Under the pieces are notes generated by a model, which was given only the letters and a program-made list of their open reading frames with translations, was not told where the DNA came from and did not search any database. Shown here in pieces: positions 8,201-15,005 of a stretch of 31,244 bases of DNA (positions within the stretch are counted from its first letter, which is position 1; each line of letters opens with the position of its first letter). The stretch is from Accumulibacter sp. (GTDB lineage Bacteria > Pseudomonadota > Gammaproteobacteria > Burkholderiales > Rhodocyclaceae), in NCBI GenBank assembly GCA_031264825.1, contig JAISDL010000013.1, forward strand, positions 1 to 31,244, read 5' to 3'. Position numbers and translations under genes: made by a program.

Positions 8201-9310
8201 CGCGCGCTCGACGCGCTCGTCGATCGGGACTTCCAGGACGTATTCGAAACCGCTCTCTTCGTCGCGGCGGATTTCTTTCGCGGCGACGACGGTCGGTGCG
8301 ACCGCGCCGACGAGTTCGGGAATGGCGACCTGCCACGTGCGCTCCGACAGCGTCAGCCCCAGCGGCGACGCTTCCCATTCCTCCTGCGATTGATTCTGGA
8401 GCGAGATGACGTTGATCGCCGGCACGCCGAGTTCTTGCAACGCGGCGGTCGTCTTTTTCGGCGACCCACCCATCTTGAAGACGAAGGAGACGGCAGCGAC
8501 GACGCGCGGCTTGCCCTCCGGGCTGAGCAGAATCTTCCGAACGAGCGCGTCGGGCGGGTAGCCGAAGGCGGGCAGAACGTTGAAGCCGCGCGCCTCAAGC
8601 GCGCCGGTGAGGCTTTGCAAAAGCGGCGAATCCCCGCTCAGCGCCATGTTGCGGTAAAACATGATCGCGACCCAGACGTGGCCGCGCCCTTCGGGGCGTT
8701 CCTTGAAATAATCCGCCGCGTACTCCTCGAAGCGCTCGTACATTTTCCCCGTCCGGGGATTCCAGAGGCCTTCGCGCGGAAATACCTTCGGCGGACCGAC
8801 CTCGAAATCGAAGCCGAAGTCGCGCGCGAGCAGGCGTTTGATCATCGCGGCGATGTTTTCGACGCCGCCTTCCTGCGTATACGCACGCAGTTCTTCGTCG
8901 CGCGTCAGCCCCGCCTTTTTTTCGCCTTCTTCAAACGGCGCGCCGACGGCGTAGGCTTTCGCGCCGCGCAGCGCCATCTCGCGCACCGGCGCCGTCACGG
9001 CGGCGGCGATCTCGCGCCCCATATTATGGACGAGCGCGACGTCGGCGTCGGCCAGCGCCTGCCGGTGCCGCTCTTCGAGGCCGGTCGGCAGGACGTGGAA
9101 ACGCACGTCTTCGAGCGCTTTTTCTTGCGCCTTCAACTGCTTGACGGCCGCGATCGTCGGCTGCATCGACGAGTTTCCCGGAATGATCGCCACCGAAAGC
9201 GGCTTCGCGTACGCGAAGGCGCAAAAGAGAAGACCCGCCAGCGCCGCGGCGCGGCGCACAAAGCTCACGGCGCCGCGCACTTCACTCGGACCCGGACTCG
9301 GTCGGGACAT
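5234..9310 (-). CDS. Exported, C-terminally anchored CobN-like tetrapyrrole chelatase
   Basis: A 1358-residue CobN/BchH/HmuS family protein. CobN is the large subunit of aerobic cobaltochelatase and is cytoplasmic; this one is not. With the ATG at 9310 it has a basic n-region, a hydrophobic stretch and a signal peptidase I site near residue 35 (FAYA-KP). After the chelatase body come a Pro/Ala-rich linker (about 1200-1320) and a single C-terminal helix (about 1326-1341) followed by RSRNERR. That implies a periplasmic body held in the inner membrane. The family motif HVGTHATHEWLSGKE lies at about 572-586. No CobS or CobT ATPase subunit is nearby; instead the gene overlaps the DUF2149 gene by 29 bases and follows an ExbB-like gene. 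An earlier ATG at 9349 is possible but lengthens the n-region. The cobalamin riboswitch at the operon head suggests a corrinoid substrate. Bacteroidetes HmuS (heme) is a precedent for the architecture. Insertion, removal or transport of metal or ring are all open. Confidence 0.88.
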   Translation of the reverse strand: MSRPSPGPSEVRGAVSFVRRAAALAGLLFCAFAYAKPLSVAIIPGNSSMQPTIAAVKQLKAQEKALEDVRFHVLPTGLEERHRQALADADVALVHNMGREIAAAVTAPVREMALRGAKAYAVGAPFEEGEKKAGLTRDEELRAYTQEGGVENIAAMIKRLLARDFGFDFEVGPPKVFPREGLWNPRTGKMYERFEEYAADYFKERPEGRGHVWVAIMFYRNMALSGDSPLLQSLTGALEARGFNVLPAFGYPPDALVRKILLSPEGKPRVVAAVSFVFKMGGSPKKTTAALQELGVPAINVISLQNQSQEEWEASPLGLTLSERTWQVAIPELVGAVAPTVVAAKEIRRDEESGFEYVLEVPIDERVERAADRVKKWVSLRYELNRNKRVALLYYNYPPGKENIGASYLNVLPKSLWQILLRLEREKYDTTGRPENEEALFELLHEHGSNMTSLTPGALEKMVRGGHVVLWSVSEYRKAFDKLPEKLRDAMIRGWGEPENFKFMLWRDKKSKPYFVFPAQRFGNVLFAPQPTRGWGEDVAKMYHDVTLPPHHQYLAFYLWLQKEYRTHAMVHVGTHATHEWLSGKEIGFTAADPGEVMVGDVPQVYPYIVDDVGEAIQAKRRGMATIVSHMTPPFTIASLNKELTMLRGLIDDYVVSAQKNEAAADVKRAEVSALAEKLGVLKDIGKKSLENGEDVEVLEHYLKEVGEEKSPYGLHTFGVAPPEELRRSTAEAILSVGGELTPEERERRILELSATIEASAKAELDALVAGLAGRYITPGPGGDPIRNPDSLPTGRNLYGFDPSRMPSPGVWAFGKELADKFIADYRKAHDGEFPDRVVFNLWMTEAMRHEGVTESEILALMGVKPVWNERGQLGGVEVIPRAELGRPRVDVTVVPSGLYRDALPTLMLLIDEAVSKVKDLNEDDNPIYANVLKTARALESRGVAPEDAKRMAAVRIFTEASGAYGTGINNVIQASNTWEDDGKVADVYFNRVGNLFGQGYWGESPGGKALAVDIFKMALKDAKAAIHARSSNLYGTLDNDDVFQYLGGTAMAIRQVNGGKSPETYILNLSGARGAEKHETLDKFIGREMRTRYTNPEWIKGMMKEGYSGARAVMEVTHNLWGWQVTTPEAIDGAKWQEMYETYVTDRNELGIKEMFRESKNMLAYQSMVDKMLVAVNKGYWQADADVKERLEKLNTELIAEAGVACDAASCSSAEVVALAVAADAQAMADAANMPAPNVAAMTGGVAPRAGLGARAVPARSAAAPVQGAAPERNAPPPQGADTPPTASANPAAPVPPPAPTQVEGFEVQEIPKPSVDMTPEEKGRALLGFVFLVCAGFFLRSRNERRLEMLDYELPY

Positions 9311-9638
9311 AGACGATCCGTCCGTCCGCCAATCGGTACGCCGTTCCAAGGCGCTCGCCGCGCCCGGAAAGTTTCTGGTCGGTCACTTTCGACGCCTTGA
9401 TTTCGTTACCCTTCTTCGTGATGATTTCGAGTTCGCCCTGCGCGTTCTTCTTCATCATCGTGACTTCGGAGTTCGGGTCCAGGAGGTCCATCATGTTGTA
9501 CGCCATGAAGAGCGCGATCATCATCGAGACGATGAAAACGACGCTCGCGTCGAACAGATTCGCCACGCCCGAAATCGGGTCTTCGAGCGGCTGTTCGTTG
9601 TCGAGACCGAGTCGTCTACGCCGCCGCAGCAATCGCAT
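9282..9638 (-). CDS. DUF2149 protein, single membrane helix (ExbD-like partner)
   Basis: A 118-residue protein. After a basic start (RLLRRRRR) and the motif DPISGVANLFD comes one hydrophobic helix (about 28-48), then a small soluble domain rich in Lys/Glu that would face the periplasm. This is the layout of ExbD/TolR-type stator partners and fits the DUF2149 family, which often sits between an ExbB-like gene and a CobN-like gene. The ATG at 9638 has a strong AGGAGGAGG site and overlaps the end of the ExbB-like gene by 23 bases; its own end overlaps the CobN-like start. Tight overlaps suggest coupled translation and a shared complex. The family has no firm biochemical role that I know of. Confidence 0.82.
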   Translation of the reverse strand: MRLLRRRRRLGLDNEQPLEDPISGVANLFDASVVFIVSMMIALFMAYNMMDLLDPNSEVTMMKKNAQGELEIITKKGNEIKASKVTDQKLSGRGERLGTAYRLADGRIVYVPTESGSE

Positions 9639-10230
9639 CGTCGGCCTCCTCCTGTAAATGGCGCGGCGCGGCGTCGTTTCTTTCCTGCGCGAGCAGCACC
9701 AATTCGGCGGCGTGCGCCATTTCGCGGAGGTCTTCGCGCGCCCAGCGTTCGCGCGACAGCGCGATCAGATACGCCAGCGTCCCCGCGCCCAAGCCCGCGA
9801 CGGTCGTCGTAAACGCGGTCACCATATTCCCGGCCATTTCAGGAATATTCCCCTGCGCCAGCGCGGAAAGCGAAATCCCCATCGGGATCAAGGTGCCCAG
9901 CAAACCGAGCGACGGGCCGACACGGATGACGAAGCGAACGCGGTCGAGGCTGTGCGACAAACTCAGTTCTTCGGCCTGAAGCAGGCGCTCGACCTCGAGT
10001 TCGAGGTTTTTCGGGTGTGCGCGCAGGTCTTTTTCAAGTCGGCGCAGGCGTTCTTCGAAGGCTTCGCGATCCGGGAAACGCTTCCGCCGACGCTGCCAGG
10101 CCTCGTAAAGCGTCATTCCAAGGCAAAGCGGCGTATAGACGATCACCAGCACGCACCCGGCGATGACCGGCATGTAGAGCGCCGTGGAGACTTCGTAAAG
10201 TACCAGCTCCAAAAAACGAATGAGGTCCAT
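9616..10230 (-). CDS. MotA/TolQ/ExbB-type proton channel protein
   Basis: A 204-residue inner-membrane protein with three predicted helices (about 18-40, 100-125 and 135-160), a charged cytoplasmic segment after the first, and the family signature VGPSLGLLGTLIPMG in helix two. Proteins of this family use the proton gradient to drive work in the periplasm. The start at 10230 gives the family N-terminus and has an AGAAGG site; upstream in-frame Met codons would add a basic non-family leader. It is directly followed by the DUF2149 and CobN-like genes, and no TonB gene is nearby. So it may energise the CobN-like protein or the receptors of this operon rather than act as the general TonB motor. 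That last point is inference. Confidence 0.85.
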   Translation of the reverse strand: MDLIRFLELVLYEVSTALYMPVIAGCVLVIVYTPLCLGMTLYEAWQRRRKRFPDREAFEERLRRLEKDLRAHPKNLELEVERLLQAEELSLSHSLDRVRFVIRVGPSLGLLGTLIPMGISLSALAQGNIPEMAGNMVTAFTTTVAGLGAGTLAYLIALSRERWAREDLREMAHAAELVLLAQERNDAAPRHLQEEADDAIAAAA

Positions 10231-10307
10231 GCCTTCTTCCCGCCTTTCTTCCATGGGTCGCCGCCGACGCACCGCGCCGGCGGCCCCGTGTTGAAAAATT
10301 GAATTCT

Positions 10308-10340
10308 GCTTCAAGCGCGCGGCGCAGCGCGGCTCGAAGC
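10308..10340 (-). other. Strong hairpin between the receptor and ExbB-like genes
   Basis: An imperfect stem of 9 bp plus 4 bp around a single bulge (arms GCTTCGAGC and GCGCTTGAAGC) lies in the 118-base gap after the receptor stop codon. A run of five T comes only about 9 bases later, so it is a poor classical terminator. It may stabilise the upstream mRNA or partly terminate, which would lower expression of the three downstream genes relative to the receptors. Confidence 0.4.
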
Positions 10341-10348
10341 CCCCGCCT

Positions 10349-12658
10349 CTAGAACGACGCCTGAAGCTGGATCGCCGCGCTCCGACCCGGCGCAAACTCG
10401 GTCGAAGTGTAATACTCCTTGTCGAACAGATTATGCACGATAAACGCCGCCTGGAAATTCCGGTCGATCTGATAGCTCACGCGCAGATTGGCGAGCCAGT
10501 ATCTGTCGGAAAGCGCGCCCGGGACGTATTTTTTCACATCCGTGTTTTCCGCGTTGACGTATTGTTCGCCGATGTAGACGGCCGAAAGGAAGCCGCGCCA
10601 TTCGCGCCACTTGGCGTCGAGGCCGATGTTGAACAAATGCTTCGGAGTGTAGGGAACGCGCTTTCCTTCGATGCTGATGAGGCCGCCGATCTCGTCTTCG
10701 GTGAATTTGGCGTCGGTATACGCGTAGCCTGCGGAAGCGCGCAGCCACGACGCGACGGGGATTTCGCCCGAAACCTCAATCCCTTGGACCTTGGCCCGCG
10801 CGGCGTTCGTCGCGGTGGAATAGCGCGCAAAGCCTAATGCGGCAACAGGGCCGTACACGCTGTGGTCATACGTGGTTTTGCGATAAATCATGTCCTTGAT
10901 CCGCGAAACGTACGCGGCCGCCTTGACGACGCCGTTCCCGGGCAGCGCTTTTTCGACGCCGACGTCCCACGAAACGGCCTTTTCGGGCTTGAGGTTCGGA
11001 TCCGACATCATCAGGATACTCCCCATCGGCCGCATCTCCGCGTACAACTCGTAATTCGTCGGTGCGCGGAAAGCCGACCCGACCGAACTGCGGAGCGTCA
11101 GCGTATCCGAGACGCGGTAGACGCCCGAGAGCTTCGGAGAAATCGCGGTCTCCTCGCGCTTCGGCGAGACGAAGGTTCCGAAGGGCGCGGCGGCGTAGCG
11201 GTTATTGACGCCGCTCGACTCCCATTTGTCGTAGCGCGCGCCGGCGTAGAGCGTCAGCGCGTCGGTCACGAAATACTGGTCCTGAAAGAAAACCGCCTTC
11301 AGCGTGCTTTCGCCCTTCATTTGATCATTCACCTTGACGTGTGTGTCTTCCGGGTCGCGCCAGTCGCTGACCGACCAGATTCGGCCGTCCATTTTCGCCT
11401 TGCTCATCGAGACGCCCGCGATGAAGTAATGCTTTTCGCCGAGCTTTCTTCCCAGTTGCGCGACGCCTTCCAGAATCTGATTCGGCGAACTCGTCTGCGA
11501 ACCGGGGCCGCCGTCGAAGGTCTGCAAGGCCGATAGCGACGCGTTGGTGGGGCTAATGGTCGTTCCGGCGTTCCAGTTCTTGATGTCGGTGTAATTGATC
11601 GTCGTTTTCAGGTCAAAATCGTCGCCGACCTTGCCGTCGTAGCCGACGTGGTAGTGCTTTTCCTCACGCCGAGTCGGTGAGACCGTATTCCAGAGTGCGG
11701 TCTTGGTCAAGCTCAACCTCTCGCCCTGTGGCGTGGTGACGTAGGTCGTGCTCGTTCCCGGATTGACCACCGAGCCGTCCGACACCCTTCGCAGATAACT
11801 GTTGAAATGCGAGTAATCGCGTTCGGTCTTGACGTAGCGCAGACCCGCGAAGAATTTGGATTTCGCGTCGAGCTTGAAGTAGAGCCTGCCGTTGAAATAG
11901 AGCGCTTGAGCCGGGGTGCGCCCCTTATCGCCGATGATGTACGTGGGTTCGCCTGCGTTCGTCGTCGTCGGGCGCGCGCCGGTGACAGGAGTGCCTGATC
12001 CCGCCCCCGGCGAAGCGGTCACGTAAGTATCGTTGTAGCCGTCGAAATCGAGGTAGCGGACGCTGACGGAGGCCGCGAGGCCGTTTTCCCAAGCGTCGCG
12101 GTAGCTGACTTCGTATTCGTCGCGCGCGAGGTCGTTGAAGCCCTTCAGGTAACGCCCACGGATTTCACGCTTGTCCGGCACCTTGGAAATGATGTTGACG
12201 ACGCCGCCGATCGCGTCGGCACCATAAAGCGCCGACGTCGCGCCCGGAGCGACTTCGATGCGCTCGATGTCGCTCATCGTGATCCCGATCATGTTCGTCG
12301 TCCCGCCGTTGTAGCCGTCGACGAGGCTGATCCCGTCGAGCATCACCTTCGTCCGCCCGTCGCCCATCCCGCGCAACGAAAACTGCGGCGAATGCGTATA
12401 GACGCCGAAATCGTGAGAGCTCGAAAACCCCGGAACGCGCGTGCTCAAGGCTTCGCCGACGCTTTTGGCGCCCGACGCCTCGATCTTGTCGGCACTGATG
12501 ACCGTCATGCTCGCGGGCGCTTCCAGCGTACTCTGCTCGATCCGCGAAGCCGTCACGACCAGGTCCCCAAGTCTTTCATCCGCGCGAGCGTCTACGCCGC
12601 CAAGCATCACGAATAGCGACCCCCCCCCCCCGACAATCGCATACATTCGCGTCTTCAT
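10349..12658 (-). CDS. TonB-dependent outer-membrane receptor, BtuB-like, with poly-G tract in signal peptide
   Basis: A 769-residue receptor for uptake through the outer membrane. The signal peptide runs to a DARA-DE cleavage site and is followed by a TonB-box-like stretch (GDLVVTAS). The plug domain shows RGMGDGRTKVMLDGISL, DIERIEVAPGATSALYGAD and GGVVNIISK. The barrel carries FRAPTNYELY and DPNLKPE, shared by corrinoid and heme receptors, and ends in ASF with the terminal Phe of outer-membrane barrels. No His lies between the FRAP and DPNL boxes, where many heme receptors have one; with the riboswitch this favours corrinoid. The start at 12658 has a GGGACGGGA site; a longer reading from 12778 lacks a signal peptide at its end. 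Twelve G inside the signal peptide coding region keep the frame open. It is paralogous to the broken receptor just upstream. Confidence 0.9.
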   Translation of the reverse strand: MKTRMYAIVGGGGSLFVMLGGVDARADERLGDLVVTASRIEQSTLEAPASMTVISADKIEASGAKSVGEALSTRVPGFSSSHDFGVYTHSPQFSLRGMGDGRTKVMLDGISLVDGYNGGTTNMIGITMSDIERIEVAPGATSALYGADAIGGVVNIISKVPDKREIRGRYLKGFNDLARDEYEVSYRDAWENGLAASVSVRYLDFDGYNDTYVTASPGAGSGTPVTGARPTTTNAGEPTYIIGDKGRTPAQALYFNGRLYFKLDAKSKFFAGLRYVKTERDYSHFNSYLRRVSDGSVVNPGTSTTYVTTPQGERLSLTKTALWNTVSPTRREEKHYHVGYDGKVGDDFDLKTTINYTDIKNWNAGTTISPTNASLSALQTFDGGPGSQTSSPNQILEGVAQLGRKLGEKHYFIAGVSMSKAKMDGRIWSVSDWRDPEDTHVKVNDQMKGESTLKAVFFQDQYFVTDALTLYAGARYDKWESSGVNNRYAAAPFGTFVSPKREETAISPKLSGVYRVSDTLTLRSSVGSAFRAPTNYELYAEMRPMGSILMMSDPNLKPEKAVSWDVGVEKALPGNGVVKAAAYVSRIKDMIYRKTTYDHSVYGPVAALGFARYSTATNAARAKVQGIEVSGEIPVASWLRASAGYAYTDAKFTEDEIGGLISIEGKRVPYTPKHLFNIGLDAKWREWRGFLSAVYIGEQYVNAENTDVKKYVPGALSDRYWLANLRVSYQIDRNFQAAFIVHNLFDKEYYTSTEFAPGRSAAIQLQASF
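12620..12631. repeat. Homopolymer of 12 C (12 G in the coding strand)
   Basis: The tract encodes four Gly codons in the hydrophobic part of the receptor signal peptide (AIV-GGGG-SLFV). With 12 G the frame is open. A gain or loss of one or two G would stop translation early. It is the longest homopolymer I saw in the window. Confidence 0.9.
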
Positions 12659-12685
12659 TTGATTCCCGTCCCTTTCTTCATTGAT

Positions 12686-12724
12686 GAGAACGCTTATCAT
12701 TGCGTAAACGGGAATCAATATCAA
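12686..12724 (-). promoter_or_regulatory. Candidate internal promoter with Fur-box-like site before the second receptor
   Basis: In the 121-base gap between the two receptor genes the minus strand has TTGATA (12719-12724), 17 bases, then AATGAT (12696-12701). Bases 12686-12704 (GAGAACGCTTATCATTGCG) match the 19-base E. coli Fur box at 12-13 positions, depending on strand, and overlap the -10. This suggests an iron-responsive internal promoter for the downstream part of a B12-regulated operon. By-eye matches of this quality can be chance. Confidence 0.35.
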
Positions 12725-12779
12725 TACGTGCGAGGGCATTTCGCCGAAATTTTTATGGGTCGAACTCCTTGGGAACACC

Positions 12780-13760
12780 TTAGAAAGAACCGCGAATTTC
12801 CAGAGAAACGTTTCGACCGGGCATCAAATAGTACTCGTAGTACTTCTTGTCGAACAAGTTATTGACGGCGAGCGTCGCCTTGAAATTCTTGTCGATCCGG
12901 TACGCGACGCGCAGATTGCTCAAGCGGTATTTTCCCGTACCGCCGAAGACGTTTTTCTCGCGGTCGCTGTTGTCCGCCTGCGCGTACATCTGGCCGATGT
13001 ACGTCGTCGTCAGATTGGCCGACCAGTCGCGCCATCTGGCGTCGAAGCCGACGCTCGCCATGTTCTTCGGAACGTTGATCACGTACTTGCCTTCGAGCGA
13101 CGTGAGCCCGGTATCGTCCTTGGTGATTTTCGCGTCGGTCCAGGTATAGCTCGCCTGCGCGCGCAGCCACGGCGTCACGGGGACTTCGCCTGAGAACTCG
13201 AAGCCCTTCATCCGCGCTTCTCCGGCGTTGGTCATCCGCGAGAGTTCGGTGATCGTGGCGCCGCCCAAATAGTCGTAGCTCCCGTCGGAAGCGGAAACCT
13301 TGCGATAGAGCATGTCTTTGAGACTGGTGCGGAAAACCGCCGCTTTGACATAGCCGTTCCCGGACAGGGCTTTTTCGACGCCGAAGTCGATCGACGTCGC
13401 CGTTTCGGGTTTCACGTTCGGGTCGGGAACGAGGACGCGCGCAGTCGTCGACGTGTTGCCCGTGTCGGAGCTTCGGCTCAGGCTGTACATGTCGCTGTTC
13501 GTCGGCGCGCGGAAGGCTTTTCCGACCGAAGTGCGGAAGCTCAAGCTCTCGTCCCAGCGGTAGACGGCGGCGAGCTTCGGCGAAAACGCCGATTTCGACG
13601 CGTTGGTTTTCAGCGTCCCGGTCGAATTCCAGAGTTTGCCGTCGGTCGTCCAGCGATCGTAGCGCCCGCCCGCGTAAAGCGTCAGCGCGTTCGTCACCGA
13701 GATTTGATCCTGGACGAAAAACGCATCGATCCGGCTATTGGCGTCGGTACGGTCCGTCAT
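12780..13760 (-). pseudogene. C-terminal part of frameshifted TonB-dependent receptor
   Basis: This is the beta-barrel half of the receptor whose N-terminal half is encoded at 13757-15004 in another frame. It opens at MTDRTDANSR, holds FRAPTNSDMY and DPNVKPE, and ends in RGSF with terminal Phe. Comparison with the paralogue next door (WRDPEDTHVK against WRHPEATHIR) shows that adding one base near 13769-13770 (one more C in the coding strand) restores a single reading frame of 742 codons. The ATG of this part overlaps the TGA of the first part as ATGA, so re-initiation is possible, but a barrel half without signal peptide would not reach the outer membrane. It is either a true mutation, a switchable state or a sequence error. 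Confidence 0.8.
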
Positions 13761-15004
13761 GCGGATGTGGTGGCTTCGGGATGCCGCCAGTTGGAGACGC
13801 TGTAGCTCCTGCGGTTCAACTCGTTGCGCACCGACGAGACGCCGACGATCAGATACTGCCTTTCGCCGAGATTGAAGCCAAGCTGCGCCGAGCCGTCGAG
13901 ATTGTTCGTCGGCGTTCCGGTCTGCGAACCCGGGCCTCCGTTCTGCGTCGTACCGGAAGCGACGGTTCCCGCGCTGACGTAGTAATAATCCTGCTTCGCG
14001 TAGCTCAAATTGACCTTCAGGTCGAAGTTTTGACCGAGTTTGCCGTCGTAGCCCGCGAAATAGCGGGTTTCTTCGTTGTACGTCGGGTTGCTGCTGTTCC
14101 ACAGACTCGACGCCGCCACCGGCGCGCCGCTGACGTACTGGTGGTAGTCCGTGTAGCCCAGCTTGACTTGGTAATAGCCGAAGCCGGCGTAGAACCTCGA
14201 CTTCGGGTCGAGTTCGTAAAAGACCTTGCCGTTGACACGCGAGACGCGCGAGGGGATCGCGCCGCGGTCGCCGATCAGGTAGGTCGTCTGCCCCGTCGCG
14301 TTCGTCGAAACCTCCTTGGGGTTCCGCGACGCGTACGACGACGTGGTGCTCCAGACCTGATTCTGCTTCCGCGAACCTTCCCTGTCCTCATACCCGACGC
14401 TGAACGACGCGGCGACGCCGTTTTCCCATCGGTTGCGGTAACTCGCCGAATAGACGTCGCGCTTGACCTCGTCGAAGCCGCGCGTGTATTTGACGTTGAT
14501 TTCCTCCTTCGTCGGAACTTTCGTGATGATGTTGACGACGCCGCCGATCGCGTCGCTCCCGTACAGCGCCGACGAAGCGCCCGGGACGACTTCGATCCGC
14601 TCGATGTCGTCCATCTCGACGCCGAGCAGGCTGCGGTTCTGCCCCGCGCTGCCGTCGGCCAAGCTGACGCCGTCGAGCATGATCTTCACGCGCGTCATCG
14701 TCTGGCCGCGCAAGGAATGCGTCGACCCCGTATTGACGCGGTCCGCGATCCCCGTCGGGCCGCGCCAGTAGAAGCTCGGCGCCTTCGCCGTCAGAGCGTC
14801 GGTCGGCCGGGCGGCGCCGGTCGCTTCGAGCGCCTCGGCGGAAACGACCGTGACGCTCGCGGGCGCTTCGAGCGTCCGTTGCTCGTAACGCGCGGCGGAG
14901 ACGACGACTTCGCCGAGTTCTTCGTCGGCGCGCGCCTCCGCGCAGACAAGCGACACCGCGATCAGCGTTGCGACGCCCGGAAACGATAATTTTCGGCGTT
15001 TCAT
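13757..15004 (-). CDS. TonB-dependent receptor, N-terminal part (ends at a frameshift)
   Basis: 415 residues with a signal peptide cut near EARA-DE, a TonB-box-like GEVVVSAAR and a full plug domain (DRVNTGSTHSLRGQ, KIMLDGVSLADGSAG, DIERIEVVPGASSALYGSD, GGVVNIITK), followed by the first barrel strands. Translation stops early after SNWRHPEATTSA, where the frame slips; the remaining barrel is encoded at 12780-13760. The ATG at 15004 comes one base after the stop of the CbiZ fusion gene (TGAAATG) with a GAGAGGAC site, so the two are translationally linked. The product as it stands would lack most barrel strands and is probably inactive. The repaired protein would be 741 residues and BtuB-like by context. 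Confidence 0.85.
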   Translation of the reverse strand: MKRRKLSFPGVATLIAVSLVCAEARADEELGEVVVSAARYEQRTLEAPASVTVVSAEALEATGAARPTDALTAKAPSFYWRGPTGIADRVNTGSTHSLRGQTMTRVKIMLDGVSLADGSAGQNRSLLGVEMDDIERIEVVPGASSALYGSDAIGGVVNIITKVPTKEEINVKYTRGFDEVKRDVYSASYRNRWENGVAASFSVGYEDREGSRKQNQVWSTTSSYASRNPKEVSTNATGQTTYLIGDRGAIPSRVSRVNGKVFYELDPKSRFYAGFGYYQVKLGYTDYHQYVSGAPVAASSLWNSSNPTYNEETRYFAGYDGKLGQNFDLKVNLSYAKQDYYYVSAGTVASGTTQNGGPGSQTGTPTNNLDGSAQLGFNLGERQYLIVGVSSVRNELNRRSYSVSNWRHPEATTSA

Positions 15005-15005
15005 T

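Noticed and set aside
5762..9400. Long open frame (1212 codons) on the plus strand opposite the CobN-like gene
   Set aside because: It mirrors the GC-rich codon pattern of the real gene, has no domain or ribosome site, and its Arg/Asp/Val-rich text is typical of an antisense shadow.
12659..12778. Start of the intact receptor at 12778
   Set aside because: It would place about 40 residues, encoded by the intergenic promoter region, before a normal signal peptide; the start at 12658 has its own ribosome site.
13781..14989. Plus-strand frame of about 400 codons opposite the broken receptor
   Set aside because: Antisense shadow of the plug and barrel coding sequence.
5234..15004. Heme-uptake (hmu-like) operon as primary interpretation
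   Set aside because: The cobalamin riboswitch and the CbiZ domain point to corrinoids, and the receptors lack a His between the FRAP and DPN boxes. Heme is kept only as an alternative because of the HmuS resemblance and the Fur-box-like site.
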